DNA of 7,310 nucleotides from an uncultured Cellvibrio sp. (GTDB taxonomy: Bacteria > Pseudomonadota > Gammaproteobacteria > Pseudomonadales > Cellvibrionaceae): contig CAMPIG010000245.1 in the NCBI GenBank assembly GCA_946886255.1, forward strand, positions 1 through 7,310, written 5' to 3'. The translations under genes and the position numbers were made by a program. This document shows, one piece after another, positions 1 to 6,935 of this stretch. The notes beneath the pieces are model-generated. The model did not search any database. It worked only from the letters and a program-made list of their open reading frames with translations, and was not told the origin of the DNA. Numbering within the stretch: position 1 is the first letter of the stretch; every line of letters begins with the position of its first letter.

Positions 1-145
1 TCATAGCACCGCGCGTCATCTTGGCGGCGTCTGCCACGTCCGTCAGGCTGGTTTGTGAGAAGCCTTTATCAAAAAAGACTTTTTCCGCCGCATCCAGTAG
101 TTGGCTGCGGGTTTCCAGTGCATTCTCTTTTGTTTTGCGTGCCAT
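1..145 (-). CDS. acrR: AcrR/TtgR-like TetR-family repressor, N-terminal part (truncated by window edge)
   Basis: Reading the minus strand from ATG at 145-143 gives 48 open codons that run off the left edge. The protein starts MARKTKENALETRSQLLDAA, which closely resembles the N-termini of AcrR (MARKTKQEAQETRQHIL) and TtgR. Residues about 11-30 form helix 1 of the TetR DNA-binding domain. Residues about 33-48 (TSLTDVADAAKMTRGAM) are the helix-turn-helix, with recognition-helix residues TRGA typical of this subfamily. The ligand-binding C-terminal domain lies outside the window. The gene is divergent from the acrA-acrB-oprM operon across a 270-bp region carrying inverted repeats, the arrangement of ttgR-ttgABC and acrR-acrAB. 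The inference is that it represses the pump and itself and is released by pump substrates. The ribosome-binding site is weak (GGAAAAG about 8 bases upstream on the minus strand). Family assignment is strong; identity of the repressed targets is inferred from position. Confidence 0.9.
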   Translation of the reverse strand, partial: MARKTKENALETRSQLLDAAEKVFFDKGFSQTSLTDVADAAKMTRGAM

Positions 146-169
146 AACATCTTTTCCGGACTTTATTTA

Positions 170-187
170 ACATTCAATAGTGAATGT
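170..187. promoter_or_regulatory. Inverted repeat, candidate TetR-family operator next to acrR
   Basis: ACATTCA (170-176) and TGAATGT (181-187) are perfect 7-bp arms around the 4-base spacer ATAG. The right arm extended, TGAATGTATA, matches the right half of the known E. coli AcrR operator, which contains TGAATGTATGTA. It lies 25 bp in front of the acrR-like start codon and downstream of that gene's predicted start point, suiting autorepression. Binding is inferred. Confidence 0.6.
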
Positions 188-201
188 ATATTGGTGGGAG
201 A

Positions 202-229
202 TTTGTACAAAGATGGTGGCAGCTGTCAA
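202..229 (-). promoter_or_regulatory. Predicted promoter of the divergent acrR-like gene
   Basis: On the minus strand a perfect -35 box TTGACA (229-224) is followed after 16 bases by TACAAA (207-202), a 4-of-6 match to the -10 consensus. Transcription would start near 195, giving a leader of about 50 bases that contains the inverted repeat at 170-187. A repressor bound there would block early elongation or promoter clearance. The -35 is convincing and the -10 is only fair. Confidence 0.55.
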
Positions 230-308
230 GAAATTTTTCGTTAATGACTTTTCAACAGTTAATTTTTGCAAAGAAAAGCGGTTTTAAGTAGTTTTTGACG
301 TTTGGCTG

Positions 309-337
309 TTGAAACTGAACGGTCATTCAGTTTTAAT
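309..337 (+). promoter_or_regulatory. Predicted sigma-70 promoter of the acrA-acrB-oprM operon
   Basis: TTGAAA (309-314, 5 of 6 consensus) and TTTAAT (332-337, 5 of 6) are separated by the ideal 17 bases. The start point would be near 344, giving a leader of about 72 bases before the acrA-like ATG at 416. The -35/-10 interval is occupied by an inverted repeat (312-333), and a second one (343-360) covers the start point, so bound repressor would exclude RNA polymerase. Confidence 0.7.
312..333. promoter_or_regulatory. Inverted repeat inside the pump promoter, candidate operator
   Basis: AAACTGAA (312-319) and TTCAGTTT (326-333) are perfect 8-bp arms around the 6-base spacer CGGTCA. The repeat fills the space between the predicted -35 and -10 boxes and overlaps both, an ideal position for a repressor. 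Its core, TGAACGGTCATTCA (316-329), has the inward-facing TGAA/TTCA layout of many TetR-family sites. It carries the same TCATTCA half-site as the palindrome in front of the second repressor gene at 6282-6299. Which protein binds is not shown by the sequence. Confidence 0.6.
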
Positions 338-342
338 CGGAA

Positions 343-360
343 ACATACACATATGTATGT
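343..360. promoter_or_regulatory. AcrR-type operator-like palindrome at the pump transcription start
   Basis: ACATACACA (343-351) faces TATGTATGT (352-360); 8 of 9 base pairs are symmetric, only 350/353 failing. The outer ACATAC...GTATGT halves are those of the 24-bp E. coli AcrR operator (ACATACA...TGTATGT), although the spacing between them is shorter here. It covers the predicted start point of the pump operon. The match to AcrR sites and the AcrR-like neighbour make it the best candidate site for that repressor; this is inference. Confidence 0.6.
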
Positions 361-402
361 ATTCCGTTTTCTCAATCCCCACTTATCTCACGGATCATGT
401 TT

Positions 403-409
403 GGAGAGG
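403..409 (+). promoter_or_regulatory. Ribosome-binding site that fixes the acrA-like start at 416
   Basis: GGAGAGG lies 6 bases in front of ATG 416. It decides the start: the reading frame is open back to a TTG at 302, but that codon lies upstream of the predicted -10 box. Only from 416 does the protein begin with a proper lipoprotein signal peptide. Confidence 0.8.
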
Positions 410-415
410 TTCACC

Positions 416-1576
416 ATGTTGTTACGCAGCAGAAACCTGACGCTTTTGGCTTTGGGACTTCTAGGTATGTTTTTGTCCGCCTGTGACTCAAAAGAGTCGG
501 GTAACGCCGGTGCCGGACAAGGACCCGTTGAAGTAGGGGTAGTGACCATTTCGACTACGGATGTTCCGCTCGTCGCTGATTTGCCGGGCCGAACCACCGC
601 TTTTCGACGGGCGGAAGTGCGCCCGCAGGTGACCGGGATTATCCAGAAACGTTTATTTGAAGAAGGTTCTGAAATCAAAGCCGGTACGCAGTTATATCAA
701 ATTGATGAGGCGACCTATCGGGCGGCTCACGCAACTGCGAAAGCGGAGCTGGCGCGAGCGGAGGCCAACCTGCTGGCTGCCGAAGCCCGCGAAAAACGCT
801 ACAAGGATCTGGTGGCTGCCAAGGCAATCAGTCAACAGGATTATGATGACGCATTGGCGAGCCTTGGCCAGGCGCGCGCTAACCTGGCAGCCGGTAAGGC
901 TGCTGTAGAAACGGCGGCCATCAATCTGAAATACACCAAAGTGATCGCACCTATCAGCGGGATTATCGGCAAGTCCTCGGTGACAGAAGGCGCGCTGGTT
1001 ACCGCCGGCCAAGCGGACGTACTGGCAACAATTCAGCAACTCGATCCCATTTATGTCGATGTTTCCCAATCGGTGGACGATCTGTTAGCGCTACGTCGCC
1101 AGATGATCAAAGGCAATGTCGCGCGCGTTGAGGAGGCAAAGGTTCGCCTAGTACTGGAAGATGGCTCGGTGTACGAACACGAAGGTGTATTGCAGTTTTC
1201 TGAAGTGGGCGTCAATGAAACGACCGGTACCGTTACGCTGCGGGCACTGTTTCCCAATCCTGACCGCCTGTTGCTACCGGGTATGTTTGTGAGAACTGAA
1301 TTGCAGGAAGGCTTGCGCAACAACGCCATCCTGGTTTCCCTGCGCGGCGTAACACGCGACCGTTCCGGTGGTGCCACCGCGTTGGTGGTGAGCAAAGACG
1401 GCACCGTTGAACAACGCCAGTTAAATACCAGCCGTACCGTGGGTGACCAATGGCTGGTTGAAGAAGGCCTGGCTGTGGGTGATCAGGTGATTGTAGAAGG
1501 TTTGCAAAAGGTGCGGCCGGGTGCGGCGGTTAAGGCTGTTCCCGCGCAGATAGCTGCCGACAAAACCGAGGAGTAA
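416..1576 (+). CDS. acrA: RND efflux periplasmic adaptor lipoprotein (AcrA/MexA/TtgA type)
   Basis: This 386-aa membrane-fusion protein links the inner-membrane pump to the outer-membrane channel. Residues 1-22 are a lipoprotein signal ending in the lipobox LSAC; Cys23 would be lipidated. Asp24 at position +2 is the inner-membrane retention signal, as in E. coli AcrA (CDD). The halves of the lipoyl domain lie at about 62-98 (AEVRPQVTGIIQKRLFEEG) and 171-205 (TKVIAPISGIIGKSSVTEG). They flank an alpha-helical hairpin at about 100-170. The hairpin tip has Arg128, Leu132 and Ser139, the RLS docking residues of AcrA, at the same numbers. The beta-barrel spans about 210-295 (LDPIYVDV; TGTVTLRALFPNPD) and the membrane-proximal domain about 300-372 (GLQKVRPG). 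Length matches AcrA/MexA (about 385-397). First gene of the operon, with 6 bp to the acrB-like gene. The sequence resembles AcrA, MexA and TtgA; the symbol denotes family, not strict orthology. Confidence 0.95.
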   Translation: MLLRSRNLTLLALGLLGMFLSACDSKESGNAGAGQGPVEVGVVTISTTDVPLVADLPGRTTAFRRAEVRPQVTGIIQKRLFEEGSEIKAGTQLYQIDEATYRAAHATAKAELARAEANLLAAEAREKRYKDLVAAKAISQQDYDDALASLGQARANLAAGKAAVETAAINLKYTKVIAPISGIIGKSSVTEGALVTAGQADVLATIQQLDPIYVDVSQSVDDLLALRRQMIKGNVARVEEAKVRLVLEDGSVYEHEGVLQFSEVGVNETTGTVTLRALFPNPDRLLLPGMFVRTELQEGLRNNAILVSLRGVTRDRSGGATALVVSKDGTVEQRQLNTSRTVGDQWLVEEGLAVGDQVIVEGLQKVRPGAAVKAVPAQIAADKTEE

Positions 1577-1582
1577 TGCAGT

Positions 1583-4500
1583 ATGGCGAAGTTTTTTATT
1601 GATCGCCCGGTCTTTGCCTGGGTTATCTCCATCATCATCATGCTGGCCGGTACGCTCTCTATTGTGAAGCTGCCGGTGGCCCAATATCCCGACATTGCAC
1701 CACCGGCGGTCAGCATCCGTGCAACCTATCCCGGTGCGTCCGCACAAACCGTGCAGGACACCGTGATTCAAATCATTGAGCAGGGGCTGACCGGTATCGA
1801 CAATGTGCAATATATGTCGTCCACCAGTGACTCCAGCGGTATTGGTGAAGTAACTTTGACGTTTTTGGCGGGTACTGATCCTGATGTTGCACAAGTGCAG
1901 GTGCAAAATAAACTGCAGACCTCCATGCCTTTGTTACCGCAAGAAGTTCAGCAACAAGGTGTGCGGGTGACCAAATCTTCGGCGGGCTTCCTGATGGTTA
2001 TCGGCTTTGTGTCGGCCGATAACAGCATGGATAAATATGATATCGCCGACTATGTTGCCGCCAATGTGCAAGACCAATTAAGTCGTGTTAATGGTGTCGG
2101 GCAAATTACGTTGTTCGGTTCGCAGTACGCGATGCGTATCTGGTTGGATGCCGATAAATTGGCAACATATGGTTTGGTTACCAGCGATATCACTAATGCT
2201 ATTCGGGCACAGAACGCGCAAATTGCAGCGGGTGAATTAGGTGGTGCGCCTGCGGTTCCCGGCCAGGAAATCAACTCCAGTATCGTGGTGCAAACGCGTC
2301 TCTCTACGCCAGAGGAATTTGGCAATATTCTCTTGCGCGTTAATCAGGATGGCTCACAGATTCGCCTGAAAAATGTAGCGCGGGTTGAGTTGGGTGGTGA
2401 AAACTATTCCTTTGAAACGGAATACAATGATCAGGCAGCGGCGGGTATGGCAATCACCCTCGCATCGGGTGCTAACGCATTGGATACCGCCAACGCTGTG
2501 CGTGAGCGAATTAACGAATTATCAGAATTTTTTCCGCCCAATCTGGAAATTGTCTATCCCTACGATACAACACCTTTTGTAAAGCTTTCGATCAACGCCG
2601 TTGTGCATACCCTGATTGAAGCCATCATCCTGGTGTTCTTCGTGATGTATCTCTTCCTGCAAAATTTCCGCGCAACGCTGATTCCTACCATTGCGGTACC
2701 GGTGGTATTGCTGGGGACATTTGCGGTCCTGTCCGCATTCGGGTTTTCAATCAATACGCTCACCATGTTTGCGATGGTACTCGCCATCGGCTTGTTGGTA
2801 GATGATGCGATTGTGGTGGTGGAAAACGTCGAACGGGTAATGGCGGAGGACGGGCTTTCGCCGCGCGAGGCAACACGAAAATCCATGGGCCAAATTACGG
2901 GCGCGCTGGTTGGTATTGCGTTGGTGCTTTCCGCCGTGTTCGTGCCTATGGCTTTTTTTGGTGGCTCAACCGGTGTGATCTATCGCCAATTCTCCATCAC
3001 GGTTGTGTCCGCCATGATTTTGTCAGTGGTTGTTGCCTTGACGTTAACGCCAGCACTTTGTGCAACGATGTTGAAGCCAATAAGTCACGATCATTACGAA
3101 AAAGGTGGCTTCTTCGGTTGGTTCAACCGCAATTTTAATCGCGCAACCAACAAGTATCAGTCCGGCGTGCGCAACATGATTGGTAAGACTGGTCGTTACA
3201 TGCTCATCTATGGCGTCATCGTCCTGTTGCTTGGCTTTTTGTTTACTCGTTTGCCGACATCGTTTTTACCGGATGAAGATCAAGGCATCATGTTTACGCA
3301 AATGACGCTGCCGGTCGGGGCAACAAAAGAACGCTCCATCGGTGTGATGGATCAGATCGAAAAGCATTATCTGGAAAGTGAAAAAGAGACCGTCCGTTCA
3401 GTGTTTTCTGTCATCGGGTTCAGCTTCAGCGGTCGTGGCCAGAATAACGGTATTGCATTTGTGGGTATGAAAGATTGGAGCGAACGTGAAGATGACGGGC
3501 AGGATGTGCACAGTATCGCCGGTCGCGCCATGGGTGCATTTTCACAGATCAAGGACGCGATGATTTTTCCCTTTGTACCACCCGCAATTACGCAATTGGG
3601 CACATCATCCGGTTTCAATTTGCAGCTACAGGATCTGGGTGGTTTAGGACACGATGCCCTGATGGAAGCACGCAATCAGTTTCTCGGGTTGGCTGCACAG
3701 GATTCGCGTCTGGTCGGTGTGCGCCCCAATGGCCAGGAAGACAATCCGCAATATAAACTGGATGTAAATCAGGAAAAAGCAGCTGCCTTGGGTGTGTCGA
3801 TTGCTGATGTGAACAATGTCTTTACCACGGCGTGGGCGCCGAGCTATGTCAACGACTTTATCGATAACGGTCGTGTCAAGCGCGTGTATGTGCAAGGCGA
3901 CGCGCCGTTCCGAATGGTGCCGGAAGATGTAGGTAACTGGTATGTGCGCAATACGCAAAGCGAGATGGTGCCGTTGTCGGCATTTACGTCCGGACGCTGG
4001 ATTTTCGGTTCGCCGCGGCTGGAGCGATATAACGGTGTGCCGTCGTTAAATATTTTGGGGCAGGGTGCTCCGGGTATCAGTTCCGGTGATGCCATGCTGG
4101 CTGTCGAAGAAATCATGACCAAATTGCCGCAGGGTATTGGTTATCAATGGACGGGCATGTCTTTGCAGGAACGTGAGTCCGGCAACCAGGCGCCTTTGCT
4201 TTATGCACTATCTATTCTGGTGGTATTCCTCTGTCTGGCGGCGTTGTATGAGAGTTGGTCGGTACCCTTCGCGGTCATGCTGGTGGTGCCGCTCGGTGTC
4301 TTGGGCGCGGTGCTCTTTGCGATGATGCGCGGTTTGTCCAATGATGTTTATTTCCAGGTGGGTTTGTTAACCACCATCGGTCTCGCATCGAAAAATGCGA
4401 TTCTGATCGTGGAGTTTGCCAAATCGCTTTACGAAGACGGCATGGATTTGATTAAGGCCACTATGGAAGCTGTGCGTATGCGCCTGCGCCCGATCATTAT

Positions 4501-4738
4501 GACGTCCATGGCCTTTATGCTCGGTGTAACGCCGCTGGTGATTAGCACCGGCGCCGGTTCAGGCAGCCAGAATGCGATTGGTACCGGCGTATTCGGCGGC
4601 ATGTTATCCGGCACTGTGCTGGCTATTTTCTTTGTCCCGGTATTCTTTGTCGTGGTATTCCGTTTGTCTCACCGTTGGTTTGGTAAGGCCGACACTGCAC
4701 CGGCTGTTACCGATAAAGATTCAGGAGCGCAATTATGA
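1583..4738 (+). CDS. acrB: RND multidrug transporter, HAE1 family (AcrB/MexB/TtgB type)
   Basis: This 1051-aa inner-membrane proton/drug antiporter is predicted to act as a trimer and is full length (AcrB 1049). It starts [15 protein letters not shown] like the family. TM1 is at about 10-28, TM2-TM6 at about 338-495, TM7 at about 538-556 and TM8-TM12 at about 870-1027; large periplasmic porter loops follow TM1 and TM7. The proton-relay residues are all present: Asp407 and Asp408 ([18 protein letters not shown], AcrB numbers), Lys937 (AcrB K940), Arg967 (R971) and Thr974 (T978). The deep drug-pocket phenylalanines are conserved at 136, 178, 608, 613, 615 and 626. The switch loop lies at about 609-623 ([12 protein letters not shown]). 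This suggests broad, amphiphilic substrates, though specificity cannot be read from sequence. GAGGAG (1568-1573), inside the end of the adaptor gene, sits 9 bases before ATG 1583. The stop overlaps the next gene by 4 bp. Confidence 0.97.
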   Translation: MAKFFIDRPVFAWVISIIIMLAGTLSIVKLPVAQYPDIAPPAVSIRATYPGASAQTVQDTVIQIIEQGLTGIDNVQYMSSTSDSSGIGEVTLTFLAGTDPDVAQVQVQNKLQTSMPLLPQEVQQQGVRVTKSSAGFLMVIGFVSADNSMDKYDIADYVAANVQDQLSRVNGVGQITLFGSQYAMRIWLDADKLATYGLVTSDITNAIRAQNAQIAAGELGGAPAVPGQEINSSIVVQTRLSTPEEFGNILLRVNQDGSQIRLKNVARVELGGENYSFETEYNDQAAAGMAITLASGANALDTANAVRERINELSEFFPPNLEIVYPYDTTPFVKLSINAVVHTLIEAIILVFFVMYLFLQNFRATLIPTIAVPVVLLGTFAVLSAFGFSINTLTMFAMVLAIGLLVDDAIVVVENVERVMAEDGLSPREATRKSMGQITGALVGIALVLSAVFVPMAFFGGSTGVIYRQFSITVVSAMILSVVVALTLTPALCATMLKPISHDHYEKGGFFGWFNRNFNRATNKYQSGVRNMIGKTGRYMLIYGVIVLLLGFLFTRLPTSFLPDEDQGIMFTQMTLPVGATKERSIGVMDQIEKHYLESEKETVRSVFSVIGFSFSGRGQNNGIAFVGMKDWSEREDDGQDVHSIAGRAMGAFSQIKDAMIFPFVPPAITQLGTSSGFNLQLQDLGGLGHDALMEARNQFLGLAAQDSRLVGVRPNGQEDNPQYKLDVNQEKAAALGVSIADVNNVFTTAWAPSYVNDFIDNGRVKRVYVQGDAPFRMVPEDVGNWYVRNTQSEMVPLSAFTSGRWIFGSPRLERYNGVPSLNILGQGAPGISSGDAMLAVEEIMTKLPQGIGYQWTGMSLQERESGNQAPLLYALSILVVFLCLAALYESWSVPFAVMLVVPLGVLGAVLFAMMRGLSNDVYFQVGLLTTIGLASKNAILIVEFAKSLYEDGMDLIKATMEAVRMRLRPIIMTSMAFMLGVTPLVISTGAGSGSQNAIGTGVFGGMLSGTVLAIFFVPVFFVVVFRLSHRWFGKADTAPAVTDKDSGAQL

Positions 4739-6168
4739 TGAAGCGCATCGTAAAGCCGTTGTTGTGTGCGAGCAGTTTACTCGCCTTGGTAGCCTGCAGT
4801 ATGGCGCCGCATTATGAACTCCCTGATTCACCGATAGCGCTGAATGAGTCAGCACAATCGAAAAAAATAACTGCTGATATCGGTTGGCGAGATTTTTATC
4901 GCAATCAACACCTGCAGACATTGATTGAACAGGCGCTGGAAAATAATCGCGATTTGCGCGTGGCGGCGTTAACGGTGGAGCAGGTGCGTGCGCAATACCG
5001 CATTCAGCGCGCACAGCTTTTGCCGACGTTGAATGCGACCGGCGGTGGTACACGGCAACGTGTGTCGGAGGCTTTATCGGAAACCGGTGAAAGTTACATT
5101 GCTGAGCAATATGCTGCCGGTGTGGGTATCTCCGCTTACGAACTGGATTTGTTCGGTCGTATGCAAAGCTTGAAGAATGCGGCGCTTGAACAATATCTGG
5201 CCACAGACGAAGCGCGCAAAAGCACGCAGTTAAGTCTTGTGGCAGAAGTGGCTGACGCCTACTTTACCTGGGTGTCCAACAAGGAACTCTTGTCGTTGAC
5301 GGAAAACACGTTAAAAGCACGGCAAGATTCTTACGCGATGGTCAAGCGGCGTTATGACTCCGGGTTGGCCTCGGAGCTGGATTTAAGTCAAGCCGCCACT
5401 GCGTTACATTCTGCCCGTGTGGATACGGCGCTTTATCAGCGGCAACTGGCCACGAGTTTTACGGCGCTGGAAGTATTAGTGGGTTCTTCGCTGGATGCTG
5501 ACAATTTGCAGGCCGTCTGGAATGAGGAGGTGATGCTTGCTGATTTACCCGATGCCGTGACTTCTGAGGTCTTGCTGCAGCGACCTGATATCTTGCAGGC
5601 GGAATATAATTTGCGCGCCGCTAATGCGAATATTGGTGCAGCGCGCGCGGCATTTTTTCCGCGCATTTCATTGACTGGAAGTTATGGAAATGCGAGCCCT
5701 GAGTTGGATAATTTATTCGACAGCGGGACACGGGCCTGGAGTTTTTCACCGCAGATCACCCTGCCGATTTTCGCCTGGGGTGCCAATGCAGCGAACCTGG
5801 ATGTGGCGAAGTTGCAAAAAGATGTGAACATTGCTGTTTACGAAAAAGCGATCCAAGCCGCCTTCAAGGAAGTGCGTGATAGTCTTCAGTCCCAATCGAC
5901 TCTGGACGCTCAACTGGAGGCACAGCAAGATCTGGTAACGGCGTCAGCACGCAGTTTTGAACTGGCAGAATTGCGCTACCAGCGCGGTGTGGATTCCTAC
6001 CTTGAAGTCCTAGATTCTCAGCGCAGCCTGAATACGGCTCAGCAAGCATTGATTACCATGCGGCTGGCGAGGTCACGCAACCAATTGACGCTATACAAAG
6101 CACTGGGTGGTGGGTTGCAGGAGCACACGACTGACCCGGAAATCCGCCAGGTCAGTTTTATCCCCTGA
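4735..6168 (+). CDS. oprM: Outer-membrane efflux channel lipoprotein (OprM/TtgC, TolC superfamily)
   Basis: This 477-aa trimeric outer-membrane exit duct serves the pump. Its signal peptide ends in the lipobox LVAC; Cys21 would be lipidated and Ser22 at +2 allows sorting to the outer membrane. After the anchor, [17 protein letters not shown] (48-64) and [13 protein letters not shown] (67-79) are near-identical to OprM. Two OEP repeats follow. Landmarks are the first beta-hairpin region (about 120-142, AYELDLFGR), the second-repeat signature [19 protein letters not shown] (280-298), [12 protein letters not shown] (307-318), the second beta strand [10 protein letters not shown] (337-346), and [19 protein letters not shown] (414-432). 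ATG 4735 overlaps the acrB-like stop codon as ATGA, implying translational coupling. AGGAG (4723-4727) is 7 bases upstream, favouring 4735 over the adjacent ATG 4738. A dedicated channel in the operon makes this a MexAB-OprM or TtgABC layout rather than enterobacterial acrAB, which borrows TolC. Confidence 0.95.
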   Translation: MMKRIVKPLLCASSLLALVACSMAPHYELPDSPIALNESAQSKKITADIGWRDFYRNQHLQTLIEQALENNRDLRVAALTVEQVRAQYRIQRAQLLPTLNATGGGTRQRVSEALSETGESYIAEQYAAGVGISAYELDLFGRMQSLKNAALEQYLATDEARKSTQLSLVAEVADAYFTWVSNKELLSLTENTLKARQDSYAMVKRRYDSGLASELDLSQAATALHSARVDTALYQRQLATSFTALEVLVGSSLDADNLQAVWNEEVMLADLPDAVTSEVLLQRPDILQAEYNLRAANANIGAARAAFFPRISLTGSYGNASPELDNLFDSGTRAWSFSPQITLPIFAWGANAANLDVAKLQKDVNIAVYEKAIQAAFKEVRDSLQSQSTLDAQLEAQQDLVTASARSFELAELRYQRGVDSYLEVLDSQRSLNTAQQALITMRLARSRNQLTLYKALGGGLQEHTTDPEIRQVSFIP

Positions 6169-6177
6169 TCATGTAGT

Positions 6178-6240
6178 GGAAATATTAACGGTGACGCCTT
6201 GCGGTTGTTGATGGCATGGCATCACTGCTCAAATATTTCC
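6178..6240 (+). terminator. Long imperfect stem-loop after oprM, possible terminator
   Basis: GGAAATATT (6178-6186) pairs perfectly with AATATTTCC (6232-6240). An inner stem, GTGACGCC (6191-6198) with GGCATCAC (6218-6225), has one mismatch; the internal loop and the 19-base apical loop are unpaired. A run of seven T (6255-6261) follows, but 14 bases after the stem, so it is not a textbook intrinsic terminator. It may protect the 3' end of the operon message or end transcription poorly. Confidence 0.4.
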
Positions 6241-6281
6241 TGTCATCAATCATGTTTTTTTGATAAAGCTCAACTAGTATA

Positions 6282-6299
6282 TGAATGAACCTTCATTCA
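6282..6299. promoter_or_regulatory. Perfect 18-bp palindrome, operator of the second TetR-family repressor
   Basis: TGAATGAA (6282-6289), CC, TTCATTCA (6292-6299) is symmetric apart from the central CC and is typical of TetR-family operators. It resembles the TGAATGA...TCATTCA sites known for some members such as Bacillus FadR. A -10-like TAGTAT (6275-6280) abuts it; no clear -35 at proper spacing is seen (TTGATA at 6260-6265 is too close to that box). The site lies 55 bp before the repressor's ATG at 6355, so autorepression is the natural reading and would also cover the adaptor gene behind it. Confidence 0.75.
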
Positions 6300-6301
6300 C
6301 A

Positions 6302-6327
6302 GCTGCGGGCGTAGCCCCAATTTTTTT
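6302..6327 (+). other. Small GC-rich hairpin plus T7 in the leader of the second repressor gene
   Basis: Two alternative short stems are possible: GCTGC/GTAGC (6302-6306 with 6311-6315, one G-U pair, loop GGGC) or GGGC/GCCC (6307-6310 with 6314-6317). Seven T follow at 6321-6327, just after. It looks like a weak intrinsic terminator between the operator and the ATG at 6355. It could attenuate the second operon or stop readthrough from oprM. The stems are only 4-5 bp, so it may be fortuitous. Confidence 0.3.
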
Positions 6328-6354
6328 ACTCGAATTCCTTTACCTGAGTTCTCT

Positions 6355-6924
6355 ATGAATAAACGCGAAGCTATTTTACAAGCCACGTTACACTTGCTGG
6401 CCCACAAGGGATTCCACGGTTTTTCTATTAAACAGGTTGCCGATCAGGCGGGTGTAGCGGCGGGGACGGTGTATCTTTATTTTAATGATCGAGAAGATCT
6501 TATCCTGCAATTGGACGCTCAGATCATGGAGCAGGTTGCGCAGCATATTTTTGCTGACCATGATCCACGTCGGCCGCTGTTTGATCAATTCCACCAGCTA
6601 TGCATGAGTTTCTGGCGTTTCTTTAAGCAGAATCCTGAAATTTTGCTTAGCAAGAATCAATTTGATCATCTGCCGCCGGATGTTCTGCGTAATCGCCACG
6701 CAGATGCCAAAACAATCTTCTATCCTTTAATAACCTTCTTTGAAAGCGGGCGAGCTGACGCCAGTCTGAAAAACCTTCCCAATGAAGTTTTATTTTCGCT
6801 CGCGTTTGAACACTTTTTTGCCCTGGCGCGGAACGCCATGATCGGTTTGATTGATATTGATGACGTGATGCTTGAAAACATTGTCCTGGCCAGTTGGGAC
6901 GCGATCGCAGCAGTGGAATCCTGA
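6355..6924 (+). CDS. TetR/AcrR-family transcriptional repressor of the second RND locus
   Basis: This 189-aa protein has a normal length for a TetR repressor. Residues about 4-50 form the DNA-binding domain. Helix 1 is KREAILQATLHLLAHKGF and the helix-turn-helix is FSIKQVADQAGVAAGTVYLYF (about 23-43), followed by NDREDLILQL. This is the family signature, including G-T-V-Y-x-Y-F. The C-terminal part (about 55-189) is a predominantly helical ligand and dimer domain rich in Phe, Leu and His, without a specific motif I recognise. It is unlike AcrR at the N-terminus and so is not a duplicate of the repressor at the left edge. A perfect palindrome at 6282-6299 precedes it, and an RND adaptor starts 11 bp after its stop, so it probably represses itself and that pump. 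The ribosome-binding site is weak (GAG 6 bases upstream of ATG 6355). The inducer is unknown. Confidence 0.88.
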   Translation: MNKREAILQATLHLLAHKGFHGFSIKQVADQAGVAAGTVYLYFNDREDLILQLDAQIMEQVAQHIFADHDPRRPLFDQFHQLCMSFWRFFKQNPEILLSKNQFDHLPPDVLRNRHADAKTIFYPLITFFESGRADASLKNLPNEVLFSLAFEHFFALARNAMIGLIDIDDVMLENIVLASWDAIAAVES

Positions 6925-6935
6925 GGGGAATAGCC

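Noticed and set aside
248..278. CTTTTC...GAAAAG inverted repeat in the intergenic region.
   Set aside because: Six-base arms of simple AT-rich sequence with a 19-base gap; expected by chance in such sequence.
295..323. TTGACG (295-300) as an alternative -35 for the pump promoter.
   Set aside because: At 17 bases downstream the -10 would be AACGGT, which does not fit; TTGAAA/TTTAAT at 309-337 is much better.
302..415. A 38-codon N-terminal extension of the adaptor from TTG 302 (or ATG 353).
   Set aside because: TTG 302 lies upstream of the predicted -10 box, neither codon has a ribosome-binding site, and the extension would bury the lipoprotein signal peptide that begins at 416.
692..1069. 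Long minus-strand open frames within the adaptor, transporter and channel genes (for example 692-1069, 1421-1906, 3644-3958).
   Set aside because: They are antisense shadows of strongly conserved genes, have no recognisable protein motifs, and lack plausible start signals.
1583..4738. A possible unusual or degenerate transporter.
   Set aside because: All proton-relay residues and drug-pocket phenylalanines examined are present and length is normal, so it is an ordinary HAE1 pump.
4572..4817. Alternative-frame open reading frame across the acrB/oprM junction.
   Set aside because: It overlaps the conserved end of the transporter and the lipoprotein signal of the channel; both real frames are unambiguous.
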